NCBI RefSeq assembly: GCF_014648675.1
Contig: NZ_BMRO01000010.1
Location: 84,097 to 129,547 of the forward strand
Source of the DNA: Actinomadura livida
GTDB lineage: Bacteria > Actinomycetota > Actinomycetes > Streptosporangiales > Streptosporangiaceae
Reading direction: 5' to 3'
Length of the DNA stretch: 45,451 nt
In this document: in pieces, positions 1-8,706 of the stretch
Position numbering within the stretch: position 1 is the stretch's first letter
Layout: every line of letters starts with the position of its first letter
The notes under the pieces: generated by a model
What the model was told of the DNA's origin: nothing
Seen by the model: only the letters and a program-made list of their open reading frames with translations
Database searches by the model: none
Position numbers and translations under genes: made by a program

Positions 1-470
1 ACGGTGACGCTCGTCTGGGCCAGTCCGAGGATGCGGGCGGCGTCGGCGAGGGTGACGAGGCCGTCCGGGTCCTCCTCGGGCGGGCGCTCCCCGAGGGCGG
101 TGTACCAGGACGTCCAGGCGGCCTCGTCCCAGTACATGGCCTTGCCCGCGCGGTGCGCGACGTCCGGGTGGCCGTTCGACGCGCGGTCCGCCCAGAGCCG
201 CTTCAGGCGGTGGCGGCTCACGTTGTGGCGGGCGGCCAGCTGGTCGCGGGTGACCAGGCCGGGCGGGACGCCTCCGGACCGGTGCGCGGCGTGCCAGCGG
301 TCCCAGGCTTCGGCGTCCCAGACGAGCTGGGAGCCGACCGTGCCGGCCGCCTCCGGGTGTCCGTTGGCCGCCCGCTCGCGGAACCACTTCTCCAGGGTGC
401 TGCGCCCGAGCCCGTGCGCGTCCATGATCTCCGCCCGGGTGTAGACGCGGCGGCCGTCGAGCATCGTCAT
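1..470 (-). CDS. Partial DNA-binding-like protein with tandem HTH repeats
   Basis: The first 156 codons of a gene on the minus strand can be read from an ATG at 470; its 3' end lies outside the window. The protein is built from repeats: residues about 9-60 and 71-124 share a helix-turn-helix-like half (YTRAEIMDAHGLGRSTLEKW; VTRDQLAARHNVSRHRLKRL), then an NGHP motif, then a W(D/E)xxAWxxW segment. A third copy begins at about residue 137 (LVTLADAARILGLAQ). This looks like a DNA-binding protein related to MerR/excisionase-type winged HTHs, but the family is not recognised. It is divergent from the kinase gene at 699, and the 228-bp gap must hold both promoters. I see no obvious consensus promoter there. 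Confidence 0.7.
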   Translation of the reverse strand, partial: MTMLDGRRVYTRAEIMDAHGLGRSTLEKWFRERAANGHPEAAGTVGSQLVWDAEAWDRWHAAHRSGGVPPGLVTRDQLAARHNVSRHRLKRLWADRASNGHPDVAHRAGKAMYWDEAAWTSWYTALGERPPEEDPDGLVTLADAARILGLAQTSVT

Positions 471-698
471 GGTTTCAAGTTTGGCCTGTGTGACACGTTA
501 CTCGGCTGTATCCCCGGGGCATGGGAGGGGTTTATGGTTGGTCCCCCGGCCAATCGTGTTCCAACGGAAGCGGTGGGTCAGATCGCTCCGTATTAACGCA
601 GGACCGGGTGAACTTCCCATGGGCCTCGCGCGTCACACAGTCGGAGGGTGATCCGGGTCCACGGGGGCCCGTCGATCGAGAGAGGGACGGTTCCACGC

Positions 699-2339
699 AT
701 GGAGGTTGGGGCGCTGCGGTCCGGAGACCCGGATCGGCTCGGTCCGTACGCCCTGATCGGCCGGGTCGGCGAGGGCGGCCAGGGGACGGTCTACCTGGGC
801 ACGGACGAGAACGGCCGGCAGGTCGCGATCAAGCTGCTGCACGCGGAGCTGACGTCCGACGACAAGGCGCGCGCCCGGTTCCTCCGGGAGCTGGAGGTCG
901 CCAAGCAGGTCGCGCCCTTCTGCACCGCCCAGGTCATCGACGCGGACGCGGACGGCGACCGGCCCTACATCGTCAGCGAGTACGTCCGCGGCCCGTCGCT
1001 GAATCAGCAGGTGCTGGAGGCGGGCCCGCTCGGCGGCGCCGGGCTGGACCGGCTCGCCGTCGGCACCGCGACGGCGCTGTCGGCGATCCACCAGGCGAAC
1101 ATCGTCCACCGCGACTTCAAGCCGCACAACGTGCTGCTCGGCCCGGACGGCCCGCGGGTCATCGACTTCGGGGTCGCGCGGGCCATCAGCGGCGGCACCA
1201 CGCTCACCAGCCGCGTGATCGGCACCCCGTCCTACATGTCGCCCGAGCAGATCGCCGGCGACGAGGTCGGCACGCCGTCCGACGTGTTCTGCTGGGCGGC
1301 CACCCTGGTGTTCGCGGCGACGGGGGAGCCCCCCTTCGGCCAGGACACCATCCCCGCCGTCATCAACCGGATCCTGCACGAGGAACCCGAGCTCGGCGAC
1401 CTGCACGGGCCGCTGCGCGAGCTGGTGCTCGACTGCCTGGAGAAGGACCCCGCGGACCGGCCTGGCGCGCGGCAGGTGCTGATGCGGCTGCTCGGCCATG
1501 AGGAGAGCTCGCCTGCGGCCGCCGCCGCGCGGCCCGCGCGGGCCTCCGGCGGCACCGACGAGACCGCGATGCTCGCCGCCGGCTCCGTCCGCGCCGCCGA
1601 GATCGGCGACGACGACGTCTTCGAGCCCGACCCGGTGTTCGGCGACGACCCCGTTTTCGACGACGATCCGGCCTACGAAGACGAGCCCGTCTTCCGCGAC
1701 CCGGAGGCCCCGGCCGCGGCGGCCGCCTTCCACGGCGCCGGAGCGGACGGCGACCGCCCCGCCGCGACCGACGCGAAGGGCCTGGAGCCCAGGCTCCTGC
1801 CGACGCCCGCCGAATGGTCGGCCGACGACACGCTGCCGCCCGCACTCGCCGGCGGCAAGGGCGGCGGAGGCGGGCGCGGACTCCGCGAGAAGCTCGCCGG
1901 TTCGAGCCGCTCGGCCGTGCTCGCCGGAGCCGCCGCGCTGTTCGTGGCGATCGTGGTGATCTCGTCCGTCCTCGCGCTCAGCTCCGGCGACAACGGCAAG
2001 GCGGGGCAGAAGGTCAGCGACCCGAGCGCCCCGCCCGCGCCGACCGACGTCGTGCCCAGCACGTCGGAGCCGACGATCAGCGAGGAGCCCGTCCGGCAGC
2101 AGCCGGTCGCCCCCTCCTACACCCCGTCGCCCAGCGAGAGCCCGTCCGAGAGCCCGTCGCCGTCCGGCAGCCCCGCCCCGAGCAACTCGGCGCCCACGAC
2201 GACGCCGACCGGTTCGTCGCCGCCGCCGAGCACCGGGACGCCGCCGACCGACCCGGAGGACCCGCCGACCGACCCCGAAGAGCCGCCGGGCGGCGGCTCC
2301 GGAGGCGACCCCGGCACCGGCGGCCAGGACGCCGGCTGA
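699..2339 (+). CDS. Membrane-anchored Ser/Thr protein kinase
   Basis: A Pkn-type eukaryotic-like kinase of 546 aa. The start is the ATG at 699, just before the conserved DRLGPYALIGRVGEGGQG; upstream in-frame codons do not resemble the family. Seen motifs: glycine loop at about 21-29, VAIK lysine K45, catalytic loop HRDFKPHN (D139), DFG 156-158, then SYMSPEQ. After the kinase domain (to about 265) comes an acidic/Ala-rich linker, one membrane segment at about 404-425, and a Pro/Ser/Thr-rich external tail without PASTA repeats. It therefore signals from the membrane, with the tail probably crossing the wall or acting as a spacer. It lies 188 bp upstream of the NAD-glutamate dehydrogenase. In mycobacteria a different kinase, PknG, controls that enzyme through GarA, but nothing here proves a similar link. 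Confidence 0.93.
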   Translation: MEVGALRSGDPDRLGPYALIGRVGEGGQGTVYLGTDENGRQVAIKLLHAELTSDDKARARFLRELEVAKQVAPFCTAQVIDADADGDRPYIVSEYVRGPSLNQQVLEAGPLGGAGLDRLAVGTATALSAIHQANIVHRDFKPHNVLLGPDGPRVIDFGVARAISGGTTLTSRVIGTPSYMSPEQIAGDEVGTPSDVFCWAATLVFAATGEPPFGQDTIPAVINRILHEEPELGDLHGPLRELVLDCLEKDPADRPGARQVLMRLLGHEESSPAAAAARPARASGGTDETAMLAAGSVRAAEIGDDDVFEPDPVFGDDPVFDDDPAYEDEPVFRDPEAPAAAAAFHGAGADGDRPAATDAKGLEPRLLPTPAEWSADDTLPPALAGGKGGGGGRGLREKLAGSSRSAVLAGAAALFVAIVVISSVLALSSGDNGKAGQKVSDPSAPPAPTDVVPSTSEPTISEEPVRQQPVAPSYTPSPSESPSESPSPSGSPAPSNSAPTTTPTGSSPPPSTGTPPTDPEDPPTDPEEPPGGGSGGDPGTGGQDAG

Positions 2340-2393
2340 CGCCCCGGCGTCGCCGCCGAGGTCCATTTTCGGCCGTCTCCGCCGGGTGACGGC

Positions 2394-2415
2394 GTCCCGC
2401 CTGGCAGGGTGGGAC
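2394..2415 (+). terminator. Probable hairpin terminator after the kinase gene
   Basis: GTCCC at 2394-2398 pairs with GGGAC at 2411-2415 and the stem continues inward with G-U tolerance around a short GGC loop. There is no T-run, which is usual for actinobacterial terminators. It lies 55 bp after the kinase stop and before the glutamate dehydrogenase start, suggesting separate transcription. Confidence 0.4.
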
Positions 2416-2527
2416 AGGCCACGATGACCTCGCGGCCGGGCAGGTCGGCTTTGCGGCGATTCCTGGTTACGCTGGCGCGTGAGCGTCGCCACAACGGGGT
2501 GGCGAAGGGTCTCTAGGGGAGTTGTTG

Positions 2528-5500
2528 ATGAGCGGCATGCTCGATTCGGTGAAGGACGACCTGCTCCGGCGGGCCGCGGAGACGTGCGCGCAGCGCCCGG
2601 GGCCGCGCGGCGGAGACGTGGAGGAGACCTTCGCCTACCTCCGGCTCTACTACCGGCACGTCGCCCACGAGGATCTGGCCACCAGGGATCCGGCCGACAT
2701 CTGCGGCCCCGCGCTGGCGCACCGGACGCTCGGCGAGGAGCGCCCCCAGGGGCGCGCGAAGGTCCGCGTCTTCACCCCGACGCTGGAGGAGTACGGCTGG
2801 GACCCGGGGCACACGGTCGTCCAGGTCGTCACCGACGACATGCCGTTCCTCGTCGACTCGGTGACGATGGAGATCGCCCGGCACCACCTCACCACCCACC
2901 TGATCGTCCACCCGCTCCTCGGCGTGGACCGCGACGTCGCCGGCCACCTGAAGGCGTTCCGCGGCAAGCTCGACAGCGACACCGACGTCGACGAGTCGTG
3001 GATCCACATCGAGATCGACCGCACCAGCGACCGGGCCGTCCTGGACGAGCTGGAGCGGGACCTGCTGCGCGTCCTGCATGACGTCCGGGTCGCCGTCGAG
3101 GACGAGCCGAAGATGCGCGCCAGGGCCGGGGAGATCGCCGCCGCCATCGAGAAGGACCCGCCGCCCCTGCCCGCCAAGGAGCTCGCCGAGGGCGTCGAGC
3201 TGCTCGACTGGCTCGCGGACGGGCACTTCACCTTCCTCGGCTACCGCGACTACACCCTCACCGACGACGGAAGCGCGCTGCGGCCCGAGCCCGGCACCGG
3301 GCTCGGCATCCTGCGCAGCGACACGCGCGAGTCCGGCAGCTTCGCCGCGCTGCCGCCCGAGGTGCGGGAGAAGGCGACCGAGAAGCACCTGCTGGTGCTC
3401 ACCAAGGCGAACTCGCGGTCCACCGTCCACCGCCCGCTGTACCTCGACTACATCGGGGTGAAGAAGTTCGACGCGTCCGGCGAGGTCACCGGCGAGCGGC
3501 GGTTCCTCGGCCTGTTCACCCACGTCGCCTACAGCGCGTCGATCGCGCACGTCCCCGTCCTGAAGCGCAAGCTGGACGAGGTGCTGGAGCGCGCCGGGTT
3601 CACCCCCGACAGCTACGACGGCCAGGACCTCATCGAGATCCTGGAGAGCTACCCGCGCGACGAGCTGTTCCAGATCTCCGTCGACGACCTGCTGCACATC
3701 GCGCTCGGCGTGCTCCGCCTCCGCGAGCGCCGCCAGCTGCGGCTGTTCCTGCGCAAGGACCTGTACGGCCGCTACATGTCCTGCATGGTGTACCTGCCGC
3801 GCGACCGCTACACCACCAAGGTGCGGCTGCGCATCCAGGAGCTGCTGAAGGAGGCGTTCGAGGGCGTCAGCGTCGACTACAGCGCGAACGTCACCGAGTC
3901 GATGCTGGCGCGGCTGCACGTCGTCGTCCGCGGCGAGCGCGGCCGTCCGCTGCCCGACGTGGACGTCGCCGACCTTGAGGCGCGCCTGGCCGCCGCCACC
4001 CGCTCCTGGGCGGACGACCTCGCCGACGCGATCCTCGAGCAGTGCGGCGAGGAACGTTCCGGAACCCTCGGCCGCCGGTACGGCGACGCCTTCCCCGAGG
4101 CGTACAAGGCGGACTTCCCGGCCCGCACCGCCGTGGCCGACCTGCGCCGCCTCGAAGACCTCGGCGCCGACGAGGACACCTCGATCAACCTGTACGAGCC
4201 GTACAGCGCCGGGCCGGGCGAGCGCCGGATGAAGATCTACCGGCTGGGCGAGCCGATCTCGCTGTCGCGGATGCTGCCGCTGCTGCACAACATGGGCGTG
4301 GAGCTGATCGACGAGCGGCCGTACGAGATCGTCACCGCCGACGGGCGGCGGTTCTGGATCTACGACCTCGGCCTGCGTTACGCGCCGCCCGCCGACGTCC
4401 CCGAGGACGCCGTGAAGGGCCTCTTCCAGGAGGCGTTCACCCGGCTGTGGTGCGGCGAGATCGAGAACGACGGCTTCAACGCCCTCGTGCTGCACGTCGG
4501 GCTGCACTGGTGGCAGGCCATGATCCTGCGCGCCTACGCCCTGTACCTGCGGCAGACCGGCACGACGTTCTCCAAGCGCTACGTCGAGCAGGTGCTGCTG
4601 CGCAACGCGTCCCTCACCCGGCTGATCATGCGGCTGTGGGAGAGCCGCCTCGACCCGTCGATCGCGGGCGGCGAGGAGGAGCGCAGCGCCGGGATCACCG
4701 AGGAGATCCGCGGCAAGCTGGACGAGGTCGCCAGCCTCGACGAGGACCGGATCCTCCGCGCCTACCTGGCGCTCGTCCAGGCCACCCTGCGCACCAACTA
4801 CTACCAGGGCAAGCCGTACCTGGCGATGAAGTTCGACCCGCAGGCCATCCCGGACCTGCCGGAGCCCCGGCCCACCTACGAGATCTTCGTGTACTCGCCG
4901 AAGGTCGAGGGCGTGCACCTGCGGTTCGGGTCGGTGGCGCGCGGCGGGCTGCGCTGGTCCGACCGGCGCGAGGACTTCCGCACCGAGATCCTCGGCCTGG
5001 TCAAGGCGCAGGCCGTGAAGAACACCGTGATCGTCCCGGCGGGCGCGAAGGGCGGCTTCGTCGGCAAGCAGCTCCCCGACCCCTCCGTCGACCGGGAAGC
5101 TTGGCAGCAGGCCGGCATCGCCTGCTACAAGGACTTCATCTCCGGCCTGCTCGACCTGACCGACAACCTCGTTGACGGCAAGGTCGTCCCGCCCCCGAAC
5201 GTCGTGCGCCACGACGGCGACGACACCTACATGGTCGTCGCCGCCGACAAGGGGACCGCGACGTTCTCCGACCTCGCCAACGAGGTCGCCGCGGAGTACG
5301 GCTTCTGGCTCGGCGACGCGTTCGCCTCCGGCGGCTCCGTCGGCTACGACCACAAGGGGATGGGCATCACCGCCCGCGGCGCCTGGGAGTCGGTCAAGTA
5401 CCACTTCCGCTCCCTCGGCACCGACGTCCAGCGGGAGGACTTCACCGTCGTCGGCATCGGCGACATGTCCGGGGACGTCTTCGGCAACGGCATGCTCCTC

Positions 5501-7369
5501 TCCGAGCACATCAGGCTCGTCGCGGCGTTCGACCACCGGCACGTCTTCGTCGACCCCGACCCGGACCCGGCGACGTCGTTCGCCGAACGCCGCCGCCTGT
5601 TCGATCTGCCACGCAGCAGCTGGGGCGACTACGACACCTCGCTGATCTCCAAGGGCGGCGGCGTGTTCCCCCGCACCGCCAAGTCCATCGCGGTGACCCC
5701 GGAGATGACCGAGGCGCTCGGCCTCGACGACGGGGTGAAGGCCCTCAGCCCGTACGAGCTCATCAAGGCCGTCCTCAAGGCGCCGGTCGACCTGCTGTGG
5801 AACGGCGGCATCGGCACCTACATCAAGTCGTCCATGGAGAGCAACGCCGACGTCGGCGACAAGGGCAACGACCCCGTCCGGGTCAACGGCGCCGACCTGC
5901 GCTGCCGCGTGGTCGGCGAGGGCGGCAACCTCGGCGTGACGCAGCTCGGCCGCATCGAGTACGCCCTCGGCGGCGGCCGCATCAACACCGACTTCATCGA
6001 CAACTCCGCCGGCGTCGACACCTCCGACCACGAGGTCAACATCAAGATCCTGCTCGACCAGGTGGTGCGGGACGGCGAGCTGACCGGCAAGCAGCGCGAC
6101 AACCTGCTGTACGAGATGACCGACGAGGTCGGGAGGCTCGTCCTGCGCGACAACTACGCGCAGAACGTGGTGCTCGCCGCGTCCCGCGCGCAGGCCCCGG
6201 CGATGCTGCACATCCACGCCCGGTACCTGCGCAAGCTCGAACGGGACGGCCGGCTCCAGCGGCGCCTGGAGTTCCTCCCGGACGACAAGGCGCTCGCCGA
6301 GCGGCGCCAGTCCGGCCTCGGGCTCACCGGCCCCGAGTTCGCCGTGCTGCTCGCCTACGCCAAGCTCGCCCTCGACCACGACCTCGCCGCGTCCGACCTG
6401 GCCGACGACCCGTACCTGGAGTCCTGGCTGGTCGACTACTTCCCGACACCGCTGCGCAAACCGTTCAGGGCCTACATGGACCGGCACCCGCTGCGCCGCG
6501 AGATCATCACGACCGCCGTGGTGAACGACCTGGTCAACGCCAGCGGCTCCACGTTCGTGTTCCGGATGAACGAGGAGACCGGCGCGTCGTCGTCCGACAT
6601 CGCCCGCGCCTACCTCGTCGCCCGCGACGTGTTCGACATGCCGCGGTTCCGGCAGTCCGTGGAGGGCCTGTCGCACGAGGTCTCCGAGGCCACGCAGATC
6701 GCGATGCTGCTGGAGGCGCGCAAGCTCACCGAGCGCGGCGCCCGCTGGCTGCTGCACAACCGGCGGCCCCCGTTCGACATCCACGAGACGATCGACTTCT
6801 TCGGCGGCGGCGCGGCCGCGCTGCACGCCCACGTGTCGAAGCTGCTGGTCGGCCTGGACCTCGCCGCGTTCGAGCAGCGCCGCGACGGCTTCGCGGAGCG
6901 GGGCGTCCCGGACGAGCTGGCCGAGCAGTGCGCCTCGTTCGTCCCGGCCTTCTCCACCTTCGACCTGGTCGGCATCGCCCATGAGACGGGCCGTCCCGTC
7001 GAGGAGGTCGCCGAGGTCTACTTCGACCTCGCGGACCGGCTGCAGCTGTCCCGGTTGCGGGAACGGATCATCGCGCTGCCGCGCGACGACAAGTGGCGCT
7101 CGATGGCCCGCTCCGCGCTCCGCGACGACCTGTACACGGCGCACGCCGCGCTCACCAAGGACGTCCTGGTCACCAGTGCGGCCGGCCTGAACCCGGACGA
7201 GCGCATGCTCCACTGGGCGGAGAAGAACAAGCCCGCGCTCCAGCGCGCTCAGCAGACGCTCAGCGAGATCTGGGAGAGCGACAGCTTCGACCTGGCGACC
7301 CTGTCGGTGGCCCTCGGCGCCATCCGCACCCTGGCGACCGCGAGTTCCCTCCCGTCCACGGAGTCCTGA
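2528..7369 (+). CDS. gdh: NAD-specific glutamate dehydrogenase, 180-kDa class
   Basis: Catalyses NAD+-dependent oxidative deamination of L-glutamate to 2-oxoglutarate and ammonia. At 1613 aa it matches the large Bac_GDH class (about 1600-1650 aa). The ATG at 2528 follows AGGGGAG at 2515-2521 with a 6-nt spacer; two TTG codons just before it are unlikely starts. The N-terminal half carries the ACT-like and PAS-like regulatory segments of this class. The catalytic part is recognisable from GGLRWSDRREDFRTEILGL and AGAKGGF at about 810-850, a GIGDMSGDVFGNG stretch of the nucleotide-binding domain, and a long helical C-terminus. No frameshift or truncation. It ends in a perfect hairpin. The very long ORF antisense to it is a codon-bias shadow. 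Confidence 0.96.
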   Translation: MSGMLDSVKDDLLRRAAETCAQRPGPRGGDVEETFAYLRLYYRHVAHEDLATRDPADICGPALAHRTLGEERPQGRAKVRVFTPTLEEYGWDPGHTVVQVVTDDMPFLVDSVTMEIARHHLTTHLIVHPLLGVDRDVAGHLKAFRGKLDSDTDVDESWIHIEIDRTSDRAVLDELERDLLRVLHDVRVAVEDEPKMRARAGEIAAAIEKDPPPLPAKELAEGVELLDWLADGHFTFLGYRDYTLTDDGSALRPEPGTGLGILRSDTRESGSFAALPPEVREKATEKHLLVLTKANSRSTVHRPLYLDYIGVKKFDASGEVTGERRFLGLFTHVAYSASIAHVPVLKRKLDEVLERAGFTPDSYDGQDLIEILESYPRDELFQISVDDLLHIALGVLRLRERRQLRLFLRKDLYGRYMSCMVYLPRDRYTTKVRLRIQELLKEAFEGVSVDYSANVTESMLARLHVVVRGERGRPLPDVDVADLEARLAAATRSWADDLADAILEQCGEERSGTLGRRYGDAFPEAYKADFPARTAVADLRRLEDLGADEDTSINLYEPYSAGPGERRMKIYRLGEPISLSRMLPLLHNMGVELIDERPYEIVTADGRRFWIYDLGLRYAPPADVPEDAVKGLFQEAFTRLWCGEIENDGFNALVLHVGLHWWQAMILRAYALYLRQTGTTFSKRYVEQVLLRNASLTRLIMRLWESRLDPSIAGGEEERSAGITEEIRGKLDEVASLDEDRILRAYLALVQATLRTNYYQGKPYLAMKFDPQAIPDLPEPRPTYEIFVYSPKVEGVHLRFGSVARGGLRWSDRREDFRTEILGLVKAQAVKNTVIVPAGAKGGFVGKQLPDPSVDREAWQQAGIACYKDFISGLLDLTDNLVDGKVVPPPNVVRHDGDDTYMVVAADKGTATFSDLANEVAAEYGFWLGDAFASGGSVGYDHKGMGITARGAWESVKYHFRSLGTDVQREDFTVVGIGDMSGDVFGNGMLLSEHIRLVAAFDHRHVFVDPDPDPATSFAERRRLFDLPRSSWGDYDTSLISKGGGVFPRTAKSIAVTPEMTEALGLDDGVKALSPYELIKAVLKAPVDLLWNGGIGTYIKSSMESNADVGDKGNDPVRVNGADLRCRVVGEGGNLGVTQLGRIEYALGGGRINTDFIDNSAGVDTSDHEVNIKILLDQVVRDGELTGKQRDNLLYEMTDEVGRLVLRDNYAQNVVLAASRAQAPAMLHIHARYLRKLERDGRLQRRLEFLPDDKALAERRQSGLGLTGPEFAVLLAYAKLALDHDLAASDLADDPYLESWLVDYFPTPLRKPFRAYMDRHPLRREIITTAVVNDLVNASGSTFVFRMNEETGASSSDIARAYLVARDVFDMPRFRQSVEGLSHEVSEATQIAMLLEARKLTERGARWLLHNRRPPFDIHETIDFFGGGAAALHAHVSKLLVGLDLAAFEQRRDGFAERGVPDELAEQCASFVPAFSTFDLVGIAHETGRPVEEVAEVYFDLADRLQLSRLRERIIALPRDDKWRSMARSALRDDLYTAHAALTKDVLVTSAAGLNPDERMLHWAEKNKPALQRAQQTLSEIWESDSFDLATLSVALGAIRTLATASSLPSTES

Positions 7370-7379
7370 GCGGTCCGGC

Positions 7380-7409
7380 CCTGCGGCGTGCCACCCGGCA
7401 CGCCGCAGG
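7380..7409. terminator. Perfect 13-bp stem, bidirectional terminator
   Basis: CCTGCGGCGTGCC (7380-7392) and its exact reverse complement GGCACGCCGCAGG (7397-7409) enclose a 4-nt ACCC loop. The hairpin exactly fills the gap between the convergent glutamate dehydrogenase and lipoprotein genes. No T-tract on either side. Confidence 0.8.
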
Positions 7410-8306
7410 TCACCGGGCGGCCACGAGCGAGACCGACTCGCCCAGGACGCGCCCCTTCCCGGACTCAGGTGCGTAACCGATGACCAGCCACTGCCAGGTC
7501 GTCTGCACCGTCTCACCCGGCTCTTCGCCGTTCTTCTCCAGGTGGACGCGAACTTCTTCCGGAAGGGTGGACGCCTCACCTCCCGCCAGCGTCTTCTCCT
7601 CCTTCACCGCGTACCAGACCAGCGCCCCGCCGTCCTCGGTCCGCAACGCGTAAGACTCACCCGGACCAGGCGTGACCGCCCCGCGCTCGACCGTCCAGTC
7701 ACCCATCTCCTGATCCCTGGCATTGGACGTGTAGCTGTCGGGGATCAGCGCATCATCATCGCCGCCGAGATAACGGGCATGCGCCTTTGGCAGCCCGGAC
7801 TCGGAAACGGCCGGCACGTACCCCTCCTTGTCCCGCGCGAGCTGCGGCGGCCGCCCCTTGAACGTCAGCCAATGCGCAGCCCGCCACCCGCCCGCGGCGT
7901 CCTCCTTGACGAAAACTCCGAGCACCTGCCGGTCACCCCCACCCGACCGCTCCAAGGCGGCCACCCCGAACCACCTTGGGTATTCACTCTGGCGGGGCAC
8001 ATAGAAAACCGGATTGGCCAGCGAGATCCGCGCCGATTTCGGCAACTTCCCAAACCTGCGAGCACGCGCGGTAACGGGCGCTTCCAGGGCCCCCGTCACC
8101 GCGTCCTGCCAAGGTTCCACGTCCTCCGAGGTGACCGCCCGATTATGCCGCTCCGCCCACTCCCGCAAGACCGTGAGCGACTCCTCCGCGGCAACCGCAG
8201 GACCTGCCACGACCCCCGTCTCCCGAGCCCCGCCACCACTCCCCGAACACCCCGCCACAAGCGCGGTCAAAAGCACCCCGGAGACAACCCGAGCCGCAAA
8301 ACCCAC
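7410..8306 (-). CDS. Lipoprotein, paralogue 1 of 3
   Basis: A 298-aa secreted lipoprotein of unknown function. The GTG at 8306 is preferred: it has GGTGGGG six bases upstream and gives a short signal sequence ending in LVAGC, a lipobox. Downstream are FYVPRQSEYPRWF (with a conserved aromatic/proline pattern), DKEGYVPAV and YALRTEDGGALVWYAVK. The same three blocks, in the same order, occur in the lipoproteins at 8707-9687 and 11091-12191, so the three are clearly paralogous. The protein should be anchored on the outer face of the membrane. No catalytic motif is visible. It is expressed separately from its neighbour, given 400 bp between them. The upstream part of the longer open frame (to 8603) is Arg/Cys-rich and looks non-coding. 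Confidence 0.85.
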   Translation of the reverse strand: MGFAARVVSGVLLTALVAGCSGSGGGARETGVVAGPAVAAEESLTVLREWAERHNRAVTSEDVEPWQDAVTGALEAPVTARARRFGKLPKSARISLANPVFYVPRQSEYPRWFGVAALERSGGGDRQVLGVFVKEDAAGGWRAAHWLTFKGRPPQLARDKEGYVPAVSESGLPKAHARYLGGDDDALIPDSYTSNARDQEMGDWTVERGAVTPGPGESYALRTEDGGALVWYAVKEEKTLAGGEASTLPEEVRVHLEKNGEEPGETVQTTWQWLVIGYAPESGKGRVLGESVSLVAAR

Positions 8307-8706
8307 AACAATCCCCACCAACCAACCGACCGCCCAGTCCGGCAAGTGTAAATCGCCACGCCCCCACCCCCCCGACCCAAAAAAGCAGCCCTCAGTGGGA
8401 GCGAGCCGAACACGACCACACCAGCCACCACAGCAACCCCGCGACAACCTCAACAGTCGCGATCGCGTCCGAAGGCAGGTTTCGAGCCTGCGAGAAACCT
8501 GATCGCGCAGCGAGCCGCTAGGCGAGCCGGAGCGATGCAGCGATCGCACGCAGTGCCCGCCGAAGGGAGGGCCCCCAGGGCCCGACCGCCAAGGGCAATG
8601 CAAATAAGCACAGCACCATCGAGTGCCGGGTGTCCTGCTGCAGCGGTCAGAGGAGCGGGACGCCCGGCACCCGACGGAGATCAGGGGAGTTGCGTCGGCG
8701 GGGGAG
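8307..8706. other. Intergenic stretch with inverted and short direct repeats
   Basis: No gene recognised. It must hold the promoter of the 7410-8306 lipoprotein gene and the end of the 8707-9687 transcript. At 8476-8501 CAGGTTTC and GAAACCTG form a perfect 8-bp inverted repeat with a 10-nt loop. At 8510-8530 the heptamer CGAGCCG occurs twice, followed by GCGATGCAGCGATCGC-like repeats to about 8560. This texture resembles dispersed actinobacterial intergenic repeats, but that cannot be tested here. Confidence 0.5.
8476..8501. terminator. 8-bp inverted repeat between two lipoprotein genes
   Basis: CAGGTTTC (8476-8483), 10-nt spacer, GAAACCTG (8494-8501). It could end the transcript of the 8707-9687 gene or be an operator; it is about 205 bp past that gene's stop, which makes a simple terminator less sure. 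Confidence 0.3.

Noticed and set aside
2513..7579. 1688-codon open frame antisense to the glutamate dehydrogenase gene
   Set aside because: It is a GC-bias shadow: Val/Asp/Arg-rich, no domain, and it lies fully opposite a clear enzyme.
8475..8491. T-arm-like GCAGG-loop-CCTGC suggesting a tRNA
   Set aside because: The loop does not fit the TTCRANN pattern and no acceptor or anticodon stem is present.
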